A DNA stretch of 64,000 nucleotides from Thiopseudomonas sp. (GCA_023228985.1 JALOAC010000007.1:25740-89739), one strand, 5' to 3'. Shown: positions 54,481-63,793, counted from the first letter of the stretch. Translations and numbers: made by a program. Notes: a model not told the origin generated them from the sequence alone.

Positions 54481-54511
54481 ATAAAAAAGCCGCTGTTTAG
54501 CGGCTTTTTTA
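54481..54511. terminator. Bidirectional terminator
   Basis: AAAAAAGCCGCT-GTTT-AGCGGCTTTTTT is a strong symmetric hairpin between the convergent tautomerase and universal stress protein genes. Confidence 0.92.
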
Positions 54512-54524
54512 ATGAGGGAGTGTG

Positions 54525-55436
54525 TTATTTTGCAACAGGTTTAATAACCAATAAATCACATTCTGAGCTTTCTAAAACACGCTCTGCTGTATTGCCAATC
54601 AGCGCATTTTCAATATTGCCGCGTGAAATAGCGCCCATCACGAGTAAGTCAATATGTTCGTTTTTGACAAATTGCGGGATCGCTTCTTCAGTAACACCTC
54701 TTAGCAAGTACTGTTGCTCATTCTTAATATCATGCTGTTTTAGCAAATCACTAAAGGCTTGTTTGTGGCGCAACTCTGTACCTTCTAAATAGGAATCATA
54801 AGAAACCACTAGCTCAGCTTCAAAAACCAAGGATCTTGGCAGCGGGTTGTAGCTGTGCACAAAGTACGTCTGCATGTTGAGCTGCTCGCCCAAGAAATTA
54901 GCTGCTTTAATCAGGCTGTGATCCAGTGATGCAGGCTTGTCTGCTGAGTGTACGGGATCCAGCGCTGTAGCAATATTTTTAGGATTCCATGCACCGTCAC
55001 GAACTAACCAAAGCGGAACCGGACAAAAACGAATTAACTGCCAGCTGGTGTTGTTAAATAACAGGCGATGCAGCGTGCCATGGGTAGTTGCATTGCGTAG
55101 TAACAGATCCGGCTTAAGTTCTTCTACATGCTTAAGGATTTCCGCGTACAGCGGTTTACCCCAGCGGGCTTTGGTGGTTACCTCAATGCCTTGCTCACGC
55201 AATGGAGCAGCGAGCGTATCCAACCAGTCAAGACGCTCGGCAAGTAAGGCCGTGCGCGCTCTTTTCTGGGCATCTTTATCGCTAAAAAAGCCATCTTCTA
55301 AGGCTTGGTTGTGATCGCAAATAAGTAGCTCAACAGCGGCTTTTGTCTGAGAAGCTAGCCAAGCGGCACGCTCGAGTGAAGGTTGTGAGTTTTTAGCAGT
55401 GGGATCAATCACCACTAATAATTGTTTTAGCTGCAT
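54525..55436 (-). CDS. Tandem universal stress protein (UspE-like)
   Basis: Two USP domains in 303 residues (about 1-145 and 155-303) identify a UspE-type protein. The first starts MQLKQLLVVIDPTAKNSQ; the second ends with the ATP-binding-loop version MGAISRGNIENALIGNTAERVLE. UspE helps survive stress and stationary phase. It is divergent from the HDOD gene, sharing a 207-base control region. Confidence 0.9.
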   Translation of the reverse strand: MQLKQLLVVIDPTAKNSQPSLERAAWLASQTKAAVELLICDHNQALEDGFFSDKDAQKRARTALLAERLDWLDTLAAPLREQGIEVTTKARWGKPLYAEILKHVEELKPDLLLRNATTHGTLHRLLFNNTSWQLIRFCPVPLWLVRDGAWNPKNIATALDPVHSADKPASLDHSLIKAANFLGEQLNMQTYFVHSYNPLPRSLVFEAELVVSYDSYLEGTELRHKQAFSDLLKQHDIKNEQQYLLRGVTEEAIPQFVKNEHIDLLVMGAISRGNIENALIGNTAERVLESSECDLLVIKPVAK

Positions 55437-55643
55437 GTCTACTCCTGATATTGCTAATGACTGCTTGGGTCTGCACAGATGACTTTCGGCAAACAGGCAG
55501 TGTTTGTCAATGGCCTATTCATAGCTATCAAATTTGATTAAGCCTATAATTAATCACGTAATTAAGTATGCGGCTAGAAAACATCTCTGTCGAGTTTTTA
55601 AACAGTGAAAAGAGATTGGTAAAGCTGTTAGTTGAGGTGGCTC
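55437..55643. promoter_or_regulatory. Divergent control region of uspE-like and HDOD genes
   Basis: The 207-base gap holds the perfect palindrome ATCAAATTTGAT (55527-55538). TATAAT at 55545-55550 is a possible rightward -10, with no good -35. TTGTCA (55504-55509) with TATCAA (55526-55531), 16 bases apart, is another candidate. Confidence 0.4.
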
Positions 55644-56474
55644 GTGAAAGAGCGTGCACAAAATTTATTAAAAACTATTGAGTCAGATATTCTAAGCAAC
55701 CGCTTAATTTTACCCTCATTGCCGGAGGTGGCGATACGGGTGCGAGAGTTGGCCGCAGATCCTAATTGCTCGGTAACTGTGTTGGAACGTGAGGTGGCCA
55801 AGGATGCCGCTATAGCAGCGCGCTTAATCAAAGTGGCTAACAGTTCGGCCTTGCAGCGCGGTCGGCCGGTCACAGCACTAAAACAAGCAATAATGGGTTT
55901 GGGGTTTAATTTGGTACGCTCGTTGGTAACTCAGCTGGCTATTTTACAAACCATGCGTGGCAGTAAAGACACTTCGCGTTTACAAGGCTTTGTGGCCAGT
56001 GGTTTACATATTAGTACGCTGTGTCACAGCTTAGCTGCACGGCACTCACATCTAGATGCAGAGCTTGCCGCATTAGGTGGCCTGTTACACGATATCGGTA
56101 AATTACCTTTGCGTGATTTCTTGCTACAACAAGAAGAACTTACCAAGCTAGAGCGCTTGCAGTTTGAGCTGATTTTGCACCCCTATGTGGGTGCGATGCT
56201 GCTAAAGCATTGGGGTATGGCCGGTGAGTTGGTGCAAATGGCGCGTTGGCATGAGGCGGTGTTGCGTGAGACAGGTAAGCCAGAGCCTGATTATGTGGAT
56301 GTAGTGATTGCGGCGAACTTATTGCATTACGGTACACAAAAAGGCCGTTATAAAAAATACGCTGATATGACGGTGCCGGCATTATCCAAATGCACCGGTA
56401 CTAGTCTAGGAGTGTTGAGTGCGGAGCATACAGAGCAAAGGATGCAACTCAGCCAGGCGTTAGCCAGCGCTTAA
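55644..56474 (+). CDS. HDOD domain protein
   Basis: HDOD is a catalytically impaired relative of HD phosphohydrolases, found in signalling proteins. The domain covers most of the 276 residues, with LPSLPEVAIRVRELAADPN near the start and the partly kept GGLLHDIGKLPL. I start at GTG 55644, with GAGG six bases upstream, rather than the TTG at 55632. No output domain is attached; partner is unknown. Confidence 0.87.
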   Translation: MKERAQNLLKTIESDILSNRLILPSLPEVAIRVRELAADPNCSVTVLEREVAKDAAIAARLIKVANSSALQRGRPVTALKQAIMGLGFNLVRSLVTQLAILQTMRGSKDTSRLQGFVASGLHISTLCHSLAARHSHLDAELAALGGLLHDIGKLPLRDFLLQQEELTKLERLQFELILHPYVGAMLLKHWGMAGELVQMARWHEAVLRETGKPEPDYVDVVIAANLLHYGTQKGRYKKYADMTVPALSKCTGTSLGVLSAEHTEQRMQLSQALASA

Positions 56475-56498
56475 TCTCATCATTTAACCGAAGGGTTG

Positions 56499-59000
56499 TT
56501 AGAGGCTTCTGAGTATGCGTAACGGGCTGCTCTTTAAAACTTTTCGAGTTCCTACCAGTCCAGCAATATTAATCAATACCGCACCCAGTAATGGCAGTAA
56601 TAATAACCACAGGTGTGGCTGCCAGCTGAGTTTAAATACATAGGTGTACAGCAAAAAGCTGGTTAGCTCGCAGCCCAGCCAAGCCAACACGCCACTGGCC
56701 AGTCCAAGGGTGGAAAACTCATACAAGTTTACCTTGAGCAGCAGTTGTCTTTGTGTGCCTAGCGCACGCAGTAAGGCACCTTGGAGGATGCGGCTGGCAA
56801 GTGTGCTCTGTACCCCAGCCAGCAATACTGTTATGCCAGCAGCCAAGACAAATAACAGAATAAATTCTACCGCTAAGGTCACCTGAGCTAAAATTGCACG
56901 CAACTGACCCAGTAACGCCTCAATTCGCAACAGACTGACGGCAGGGAAGTTCTGGTTAAGTTGGCGCAGTTCGGTGCTTTTTTCTGGTGCCAGATAAAAA
57001 CTAGTAATCCATGTGTAAGGTAGATTGCCAAGTCGTTCAGGTGAAAAAATAACAAAGAAGTTGGGTTGCATGCTACCCCAATCAACAGAGCGAAAATTAC
57101 TTACCCGGCTGCTAATGACTTGCCCGCCTAGGTTGAAAGTTACGGTATCGCCAAGCTGCAAATTAAGACGCTTAGCCAGTTCTTGCTCCACGGAAATCTC
57201 GATCAAATCGCTAGGGCTTGTGGTTGACCACCACTGTCCATCCGTAACCTGATTGTCTTTGGGAACTTGCTCTGTCCACGTTAGGTTAAGGTCACGTTGC
57301 ACTGTGGTTAGTGCTGGAGAGTCGGGAGCTAAGCGTTGTAATACAGGCTGATCATTAATATGAGTAAGCCGCCCTGGAGTCATAGGGTAGAACTCGGCAA
57401 TTTGTGGGCTGACTAACTGGAGTTGGCGTGCAAGCTCTGGTTTTTCATGGGGCATGATATTAAACGCAAAATGATTGGCCGCCTGTTCGGGAAGCTGTTG
57501 TTGCCAGTTATCCAGCAGTTCAGAGCGTAAAAGCACTACTAGGGCCATAGCGAAAATAATCAAAGCAAATGCCAGGATTTGACCAGCTGCTAATAGAGGC
57601 TTGCGTAGTAAGTGCCCTAAACCTAAACGCCAAGCGAGGTTACGTTGGGCTAAAACTGAGGTTAAACGTTTCAGCAGTAGCAAAATACCAGCACCTAAAA
57701 TTAAAGCAAAAACGAGGCCGCCGAATAAAATAATCAACGTAAGGCGCAAGTCAAGACTCAAGCGCCACATAATTAGTGCTAGAGCGGCTATTGCGAGTGC
57801 GTAAATCAACCAAGCTGCAGTGGGCATGGGCTGTAAGTCGCGGCGCAGCACCCGGAGTGGCGATACCTGACCTAGCGCGATCAGTGGTGGTAAACCAAAG
57901 CCAAAGAGGCTGATGAGTCCGGTCAAAAGGGCCGTTAAGCTGGCTTGTGCACTGGCTGGTGGAATATCTTCGGGAAGCAGGTCAGCCAGCAGGCCAAATA
58001 GAGTCTGCTGGCCAAGCCAACCCAGCGCGATACCGACTAGACTGGCAATCAAGCCCAGTAATAACAGCTGCAGGGTAAATAACAGTAGAGTTTGCTGGCG
58101 CGATAAGCCAAAACAGCGCAGCAAAGCCGCATGGTCATAGCGTTTATTGGCAAAATTACTGGCCGACAAGGCGATACTGACACTGGCCAGCAAAATAGCC
58201 GCCAGACTGGCGAGGTTTAAGTACTGCTGAGCACGCTCCAAAGCATTGTTAAGTTGCGGATTACCGTCACTAAGTTGTTCTATCTTTTGTTGGGGTGCCA
58301 ATTGTGACTCTATAACTTTGCTGTAACGTGCTAAAGCTTGTGCGTCACCGCGCCAAAGTTGGCGGTAATGAATGCGGCTGCCGGGTTGAATCGCTTGAGT
58401 GGCGGATAAATCCGCGATATTCATAATGACTCTAGGTGTAAATGCTGAAAAACCACCAGCACTGTCGGGCTCGTACGTCAGCACATGACTGGCAATTAAC
58501 TCAGCGGCACCTATTTCTAGCGTATCGCCGGGTTGAATGCTGAGCAGGTTAAACAGTTGCACATCAAGCCAAACCTCACCGGGAGACGGTTGGCCGCCGC
58601 TGTGCTCCATACCGCCCAGCCGGGTGCTGGATTTTAATGCGCCACGCAGTGGGTAGTGCTCATTGACGGCTTTAATGCTCGCCAAGTGCATGCCCTCTTT
58701 ACTGCTGAGCATAGTGGCAAAGCTTACTGTTTGTGCCGTCTCTAATCCGAGCGCTAAACCCTGCTCGATGAGGCTTTCACTGCTAATAATGCTGCCACTG
58801 ACCACCAAGTCCGCGGCTAAAAACTCACTGGCTCTGAGCTGCATGGCTTGATGTAGGCGATCAGCAAAATGGGCGATGGTGCTGCTGCTAGCAACGGCGA
58901 CCACTAAAGCAAAAAATAAGGTGTACAGCTCGGGGGAGCGCACCTCACGCAGACTTTGTTTGATGGCGAGATTGAAGATGGTCAAGAAGCGTATTTTCAT
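56499..59000 (-). CDS. ybbP: ABC transporter permease, FtsX-like (YbbP family)
   Basis: The 833-residue inner-membrane protein has about ten helices and two FtsX-like permease repeats (around 250-450 and 700-833) separated by large periplasmic domains, as in YbbP. Its start overlaps the ATPase gene by four bases. YbbA-YbbP with neighbouring TesA is a widespread module; a role in lipid or lipoprotein export has been suggested but is not proven. Confidence 0.9.
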   Translation of the reverse strand: MKIRFLTIFNLAIKQSLREVRSPELYTLFFALVVAVASSSTIAHFADRLHQAMQLRASEFLAADLVVSGSIISSESLIEQGLALGLETAQTVSFATMLSSKEGMHLASIKAVNEHYPLRGALKSSTRLGGMEHSGGQPSPGEVWLDVQLFNLLSIQPGDTLEIGAAELIASHVLTYEPDSAGGFSAFTPRVIMNIADLSATQAIQPGSRIHYRQLWRGDAQALARYSKVIESQLAPQQKIEQLSDGNPQLNNALERAQQYLNLASLAAILLASVSIALSASNFANKRYDHAALLRCFGLSRQQTLLLFTLQLLLLGLIASLVGIALGWLGQQTLFGLLADLLPEDIPPASAQASLTALLTGLISLFGFGLPPLIALGQVSPLRVLRRDLQPMPTAAWLIYALAIAALALIMWRLSLDLRLTLIILFGGLVFALILGAGILLLLKRLTSVLAQRNLAWRLGLGHLLRKPLLAAGQILAFALIIFAMALVVLLRSELLDNWQQQLPEQAANHFAFNIMPHEKPELARQLQLVSPQIAEFYPMTPGRLTHINDQPVLQRLAPDSPALTTVQRDLNLTWTEQVPKDNQVTDGQWWSTTSPSDLIEISVEQELAKRLNLQLGDTVTFNLGGQVISSRVSNFRSVDWGSMQPNFFVIFSPERLGNLPYTWITSFYLAPEKSTELRQLNQNFPAVSLLRIEALLGQLRAILAQVTLAVEFILLFVLAAGITVLLAGVQSTLASRILQGALLRALGTQRQLLLKVNLYEFSTLGLASGVLAWLGCELTSFLLYTYVFKLSWQPHLWLLLLPLLGAVLINIAGLVGTRKVLKSSPLRILRSL

Positions 59001-59674
59001 GCGTTGTCTACCAGACGGCCACCCTCAAGTTTAATTTGCCGCGCACAACGCTGCGCCAAGCGCTCATCATGGGTAACCAGCACCAGTGTGGTGCCCTGAG
59101 CTTGGTTTAATTCAAACAGCAGCTCAGTAATAACTTCACCGGTTTGACTGTCTAAATTACCGGTAGGCTCATCTGCAAAAAGGATTTTTGGCTCAGCAGC
59201 AAAGGCGCGGGCAATAGCGACGCGCTGTTGTTCACCGCCGGACAGCTGGCGGGGATAGTGGTTTATGCGCGTATCTAGGCCGACCTGTTGTAATAAGCGT
59301 GTAGCTTGTTGGCACGCCTGCTTGTGGTTTTTAAGTTCCAGCGGCAGCATCACGTTTTCTAAAGCGCTAAGGCTGTCTAACAGCTGAAAGGATTGGAATA
59401 CAAAACCTACGTATTCGGCACGCACCAGAGCACGCTGGTCTTCATCAAGCTCGGTAAGTGATTTGCCGGCCAGATAAACTTTGCCGCTGCTTGGTAAATC
59501 AAGCCCGGCTAATAAACCTAATAAAGTGGATTTGCCCGAGCCAGAACGGCCAACAATGGCTAAACTATCGCCTTGTTTAAGGGTTAATGACAATTCCTGC
59601 AAAATAGTCAGGGGTTGTCCGCCGACCAAAACAGTCTTGCTAAGATTTTCTGCGTGCAAAATAGATTCTGACAT
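58997..59674 (-). CDS. ybbA: ABC transporter ATPase (YbbA/LolD-like)
   Basis: The 225-residue ATPase has Walker A GRSGSGKST, signature LSGGEQQRVAIARA and Walker B ILFADEPTGNLD, typical of the MacB/LolD group. It drives the YbbP permease. Its start lies only ten bases from the tesA start on the other strand, so the promoters of each gene must lie inside the other's coding region. Confidence 0.93.
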   Translation of the reverse strand: MSESILHAENLSKTVLVGGQPLTILQELSLTLKQGDSLAIVGRSGSGKSTLLGLLAGLDLPSSGKVYLAGKSLTELDEDQRALVRAEYVGFVFQSFQLLDSLSALENVMLPLELKNHKQACQQATRLLQQVGLDTRINHYPRQLSGGEQQRVAIARAFAAEPKILFADEPTGNLDSQTGEVITELLFELNQAQGTTLVLVTHDERLAQRCARQIKLEGGRLVDNA

Positions 59675-59684
59675 GAGGTTCCTG

Positions 59685-60305
59685 ATGCGTAAGTTTTCCT
59701 TACTGGTTTTTACTTGGTTGCTGTTTTGGGCTGTGCCGAGTGTTTATGGACAAACGCTGTTAGTGGTTGGTGACAGTATTAGCGCAGCCTACGGCCTTGA
59801 AATGGAGCGTGGCTGGGTAGCTTTATTACAGCAGCGCTTAACAGAGCGTGGGTTATCTTATCAGGTTGTTAACGCTTCTATAAGTGGTGATACCAGCGCA
59901 GGTGGACGTAATCGCTTACCGGCATTGCTGAAGCAGCATCAACCTAGTTTGGTAGTGATTGAGTTGGGCGGCAATGATGGACTGCGCGGTTTGCCGCTGG
60001 CCAATCTGCAGGACAACCTTCGCGCTATGGTGCAGCTCGCTAAACAACAGGAGGCACAGGTTATACTGCTAGGTATGCGCATCCCGCCTAATTACGGAGC
60101 CCGTTACACCGAGGGGTTTTATCAGGTCTTCCAGCACGTTGCTGAGCTAGAGTCGGTACTTGTGGTGGATTTTTTCCTCGAGGGTGTGGGGGGCGTGCCG
60201 GGCATGGTTCAAGCCGATGGCATTCACCCGACTGAGCAAGCGCAAGCTATTTTGCTGGACAATGCTTGGCGAATCCTAGAGAAGGCGATCGATCTGGTGC
60301 GCTAG
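59685..60305 (+). CDS. tesA: TesA, periplasmic GDSL acyl-CoA thioesterase/lysophospholipase
   Basis: TesA hydrolyses acyl-thioesters, esters and some arylesters. A signal peptide ends VYG-Q at residue 22. The nucleophile is S31 (VGDSISAAYG), with N97 in GGND and D178-x2-H181 in ADGIHPTE. I use ATG 59685, because GAGG at 59676-59679 lies five bases upstream; ATG 59673 would place this Shine-Dalgarno inside the gene. It is divergent from ybbA, as in E. coli. Confidence 0.95.
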   Translation: MRKFSLLVFTWLLFWAVPSVYGQTLLVVGDSISAAYGLEMERGWVALLQQRLTERGLSYQVVNASISGDTSAGGRNRLPALLKQHQPSLVVIELGGNDGLRGLPLANLQDNLRAMVQLAKQQEAQVILLGMRIPPNYGARYTEGFYQVFQHVAELESVLVVDFFLEGVGGVPGMVQADGIHPTEQAQAILLDNAWRILEKAIDLVR

Positions 60306-60469
60306 AGGCTATTTTTGTTTAGAGGCGCTAACTAGGGTGAGTAGAGGGTATTTAGCTTGCAATACTAGTTGTACTTTGGCGGCTGTTTTGTTGTTTAACT
60401 TTAAGGTAATGTAGCGCAGCTAAAATTATTGTTTGAGAACAGTTGTTTTTTATTTTTAAGGGCTAGTCT
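60306..60469 (+). other. Gap before the L,D-transpeptidase gene
   Basis: This AT-rich stretch of 164 bases has no gene or strong promoter match; TAATGT at 60407-60412 is the best -10-like hexamer, with no good -35. Confidence 0.3.
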
Positions 60470-61387
60470 GTGGTGAGAATTTTACAAGTAGTAACTCAAG
60501 TAACGCTTGGTATGTGCATGCTGCAAAGTGTTTCCGCAGCGCAATTACCCTTGCCGGTGGATGGCGATATTGTAGGTGAGGTGCGAACACGGGTAGCACT
60601 GCACGAAGATACTTTTGCCGACATTGGTAAAGCACTCGATTTTGGCTACCTAGAAATGGTTGCAGCCAATCCGCATATAGATGCATGGTTGCCCGGCGAA
60701 GGTGTCGAGATCACCTTGCCGTCAAAATATATTTTACCCTCAGGTGCGCGCAGCGGCATTGTGATGAATTTGGCCGAGTATCGCTTGTATTACTATCCAA
60801 AAGACAAGCCTGTTGTATATACCTTTCCGCTAGGTATTGGTCGCGAAGGCTGGAGCTCGCCTATCAGTGATACGCGCATTGTAATGAAAACCCCGAATCC
60901 GGGTTGGACACCGCCTAAATCCATTTTGCGCGAACATGAAGAAGCCGGTGATCCTTTACCAGCCTATGTGCCGCCTGGGCCAGATAACCCGTTAGGGCCG
61001 TATAAAATGACTTTGGCTTTGCCGGGTTATTTAATTCATGGCTCTAACAAAAAATTCGGTATCGGTATGCGCGTCAGTCATGGCTGTTTCCGCATGCTAA
61101 ACCACAACGTGCTTGAGCTGGCTGGTCTGGTTCAGGTTGGTGAGGCAGTGCGTATTATTAACGAGCCTTACAAGCTGGGCTTCAAAGGCAAGCAGTTGTA
61201 TCTAGAAGCGCACACGCCACTGGATGATCATGGTGAGCCATCGGTGGTCGATAAGCACGCTATGGTGATGCAGTTGTTGCTGGCCAATGAAGGATTGCAA
61301 GATAGGGTTAATATCGACTGGGATAGATTGCGCGAAGTCGTTGCCGAGGAAACAGGAATTCCTGAAGTAATAGGCGAAATTATTTGA
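60470..61387 (+). CDS. L,D-transpeptidase, ErfK/YbiS family, exported
   Basis: It forms 3-3 cross-links or attaches lipoprotein to peptidoglycan in the periplasm. A signal peptide ends SVSA-A; a LysM-like region (about 40-85) precedes the YkuD domain with H190 (YLIHGSN) and the catalytic C206 in RVSHGCFRM. The 305-residue length fits YbiS/ErfK. GTG 60470 follows AAGGG by seven bases; GTG 60473 is equally possible. Confidence 0.9.
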   Translation: MVRILQVVTQVTLGMCMLQSVSAAQLPLPVDGDIVGEVRTRVALHEDTFADIGKALDFGYLEMVAANPHIDAWLPGEGVEITLPSKYILPSGARSGIVMNLAEYRLYYYPKDKPVVYTFPLGIGREGWSSPISDTRIVMKTPNPGWTPPKSILREHEEAGDPLPAYVPPGPDNPLGPYKMTLALPGYLIHGSNKKFGIGMRVSHGCFRMLNHNVLELAGLVQVGEAVRIINEPYKLGFKGKQLYLEAHTPLDDHGEPSVVDKHAMVMQLLLANEGLQDRVNIDWDRLREVVAEETGIPEVIGEII

Positions 61388-61425
61388 TAAAGGCTTGTTT
61401 TTATAGGGTGCAAACGATAATTGTA

Positions 61426-61453
61426 TTGACATAAAAATAGCTGCAAGTATAAT
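61426..61453 (+). promoter_or_regulatory. Strong sigma-70 promoter of tRNA-Val
   Basis: TTGACA (61426-61431) and TATAAT (61448-61453) with a 16-base spacer lie 13 bases before the tRNA. The GC-rich discriminator CTGCGCCCC is typical of stringently controlled stable-RNA promoters. Confidence 0.9.
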
Positions 61454-61466
61454 CTGCGCCCCATAT

Positions 61467-61543
61467 AGGCACATAGCTCAGCTGGTTAGAGCACCACCTT
61501 GACATGGTGGGGGTCGTTGGTTCGAATCCAATTGTGCCTACCA
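61467..61543 (+). tRNA. tRNA-Val (anticodon GAC)
   Basis: The cloverleaf is complete: acceptor AGGCACA/TGTGCCT, D-arm with AGCTCAGCTGGTTAGAGC, anticodon stem CCACC/GGTGG with loop TTGACAT (anticodon GAC), T-loop TTCGAAT and an encoded CCA. The place upstream of thrS matches Pseudomonas. Confidence 0.97.
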
Positions 61544-61553
61544 AATTTGATAT

Positions 61554-61580
61554 AAAAAGGTCGCTGATGCGACCTTTTTT
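61554..61580 (+). terminator. Terminator after tRNA-Val
   Basis: AAAAAGGTCGC-TGAT-GCGACCTTTTTT follows the CCA end by about ten bases. It should separate the tRNA transcript from thrS. Confidence 0.88.
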
Positions 61581-61692
61581 ATTAGTGATTTTGATTTCCA
61601 GTGAATCCGGTTTGTTAGCTTGGTGTTATCCCTGCTGTCACTGTATGACCGCTGTGCTGACAGGCCGCTCTTACTGGCTCATCCCAACCCAA

Positions 61693-61713
61693 GTGACCTT
61701 TGGTAGCGGTCAC
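61693..61713 (+). promoter_or_regulatory. Hairpin mimicking the tRNA-Thr anticodon arm in the thrS leader
   Basis: GTGACC and GGTCAC form a six-pair stem around TTTGGTAGC. The central seven bases TTGGTAG equal the tRNA-Thr(GGU) anticodon loop TTGGTAA but for the last base, with U33, anticodon GGU and A37 in register. The hairpin ends four bases before the Shine-Dalgarno AGGAGAGGAGG (61718-61728). In E. coli, ThrRS binds an anticodon-like hairpin in its mRNA to block translation. The same here is inference. Confidence 0.5.
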
Positions 61714-61732
61714 CACTAGGAGAGGAGGCGCC

Positions 61733-63649
61733 ATGCCCGTTATTACCCTTCCTGACGGAAGTCAGCGTACGTACGAACATCCTGTATCCATTTTAGAGAT
61801 TGCTCAGTCCATAGGTTCCGGCTTAGCCAAAGCTACGGTGGCTGGACGAGTGAATGGTCGATTGTTAGATGCTTGCGACGTTATCAGTGAAGATTCTACG
61901 TTGCAGATAATCACGCCCAAGGATCAGGAAGGTTTAGAGATTATTCGCCATTCCTGCGCGCACTTAATCGGGCATGCGGTAAAGCAGCTTTTCCCAGAAG
62001 CAAAAATGGTCATCGGCCCTGTCATTGATGATGGTTTTTACTATGACGTGGCCATTGAGCGTCCGTTTAATCCGGAAGACTTAGAAGCCATTGATAAGCG
62101 CATGCGCGAATTGATTGCACAAGATTATGATGTAGTCAAAAAGCTGACCCCGCGTGCCGAGGTTATCGATGTATTTGAGCAGCGTGGTGAAGAGTACAAA
62201 CTGCGACTCATCGAAGATATGCCCGATGAAACTGAAATGGGGCTGTATTATCACCAAGAATATGTCGACATGTGCCGTGGTCCGCACGTGCCGAACACCC
62301 GCTTTTTAAAGCACTTTAAACTGACCCGTTTTTCCGGTGCTTACTGGCGTGGCGATTCACAAAATGAACAGTTGCAACGTGTTTATGGCACGGCTTGGGC
62401 AGATAAAAAGCAGTTAGCTGAGTTTCTTAAACGAATTGAAGAGGCAGAAAAACGCGATCACCGTAAGCTCGGTAAGCGCCTTGACCTGTTCCATACCCAA
62501 GAAGAAGCAGCGGGCATGGTGTTTTGGCACCCCAAAGGCTGGACGCTATATCAGGTGCTTGAGCAATATATGCGTAAAGTGCAGAGCGATAACGGCTACC
62601 AAGAAATCCGCACGCCGCAAATCGTGGATCGCATCCTGTGGGAAAAATCCGGCCACTGGGCTAACTATGCTGACAATATGTTTATTACTGAGTCAGAAGC
62701 GCGCGACTACGCCATTAAGCCGATGAACTGTCCCTGTCACGTACAGGTGTATAACCAAGGGCTGAAAAGTTACCGCGAATTACCACTACGTTTAGCTGAG
62801 TTTGGTGCCTGTCACCGTAACGAGCCTTCGGGAGCGTTACACGGCATTATGCGGGTGCGTGGTTTTACTCAGGATGATGCGCATATCTTCTGTACAGAAG
62901 ATCAAATGCAGGAAGAGTCGGCAGATTTTATCCGTCTGACCCAGCAGGTATATGCTGATTTCGGTTTTGACAATATTGAGCTTAAGTTATCGACACGTCC
63001 AGAGCAGCGTATCGGCTCGGAAGAGCAGTGGGATAAGGCCGAAGCAGCATTAAAGGCAGCCTTAGAAAGTGCTGGCTTGGAATATGAGTTACAGCCGGGC
63101 GAGGGTGCGTTCTATGGCCCGAAAATTGAATTTTCCTTGCGCGACTGTTTAGGTCGTGTGTGGCAGTGCGGCACTTTGCAACTGGACTTTAATTTGCCTG
63201 TGCGTTTAGGCGCTGAGTTTGTAACCGAAGATAATAATCGTGCGCACCCAGTAATGTTACACCGTGCAATTTTAGGCTCATTTGAGCGTTTCATTGGTAT
63301 TTTAATCGAGCATTACGAAGGTGCATTCCCTGCGTGGCTAGCGCCAACTCAGGCGGTGATTATGAATATCAGTGAGAAGCAGGGTGAATTTGCGCAACAG
63401 GTTGAAAAGACCTTGCGTGGAAAAGGCTATCGCGTCAAAACTGATCTGCGTAATGAGAAAATCGGCTTTAAAATCCGTGAACACACACTACAAAAAGTGC
63501 CTTATTTGCTAGTCGTGGGCGATAAAGAAGTAGAAAGTCAGAAGGTGGCTGTGCGTACCCGTTGTGGTAAGGACTTGGGCTCATTGAGTTTAGATGAGTT
63601 TATTGCCAAGCTCGAAGCCAGCATTGCACTGCGTGGTCGTGTGGAATAG
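61733..63649 (+). CDS. thrS: Threonyl-tRNA synthetase
   Basis: ThrRS charges tRNA-Thr. TGS and editing domains at the N-terminus (about 1-225, with HSCAHLIGHAVKQLFPEAKM), the class II core with motif 2 CHRNEPSGALHGIMRVRGFTQDDAH, the zinc site MNCPCH and the C-terminal anticodon domain are complete in 638 residues. I start at ATG 61733 after AGGAGAGGAGG. A terminator follows; infC, its usual close neighbour, does not appear before the window end. Confidence 0.98.
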   Translation: MPVITLPDGSQRTYEHPVSILEIAQSIGSGLAKATVAGRVNGRLLDACDVISEDSTLQIITPKDQEGLEIIRHSCAHLIGHAVKQLFPEAKMVIGPVIDDGFYYDVAIERPFNPEDLEAIDKRMRELIAQDYDVVKKLTPRAEVIDVFEQRGEEYKLRLIEDMPDETEMGLYYHQEYVDMCRGPHVPNTRFLKHFKLTRFSGAYWRGDSQNEQLQRVYGTAWADKKQLAEFLKRIEEAEKRDHRKLGKRLDLFHTQEEAAGMVFWHPKGWTLYQVLEQYMRKVQSDNGYQEIRTPQIVDRILWEKSGHWANYADNMFITESEARDYAIKPMNCPCHVQVYNQGLKSYRELPLRLAEFGACHRNEPSGALHGIMRVRGFTQDDAHIFCTEDQMQEESADFIRLTQQVYADFGFDNIELKLSTRPEQRIGSEEQWDKAEAALKAALESAGLEYELQPGEGAFYGPKIEFSLRDCLGRVWQCGTLQLDFNLPVRLGAEFVTEDNNRAHPVMLHRAILGSFERFIGILIEHYEGAFPAWLAPTQAVIMNISEKQGEFAQQVEKTLRGKGYRVKTDLRNEKIGFKIREHTLQKVPYLLVVGDKEVESQKVAVRTRCGKDLGSLSLDEFIAKLEASIALRGRVE

Positions 63650-63671
63650 ATTGCTTTAATCCACCATGAAT

Positions 63672-63710
63672 AAAACGCCCCATTGGCTACACAGCAATGG
63701 GGCGTTTTTT
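63672..63710 (+). terminator. Terminator of thrS
   Basis: AAAACGCCCCATTG and CAATGGGGCGTTTT are 14-base perfect arms around a nine-base loop, with T-run, 23 bases after thrS. Confidence 0.93.
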
Positions 63711-63793
63711 GTTGGCGCGCCACATGTAAGAGGATGCCATGCATCCGACCGCAGATTACGCACGCAACCACAGCGCCGCCTGACGCACCGCTG

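Noticed and set aside
55527..55538. ANR/FNR box upstream of the UspE-like gene
   Set aside because: The FNR/ANR site is TTGAT-N4-ATCAA; here the half-sites are in reverse order with a two-base gap.
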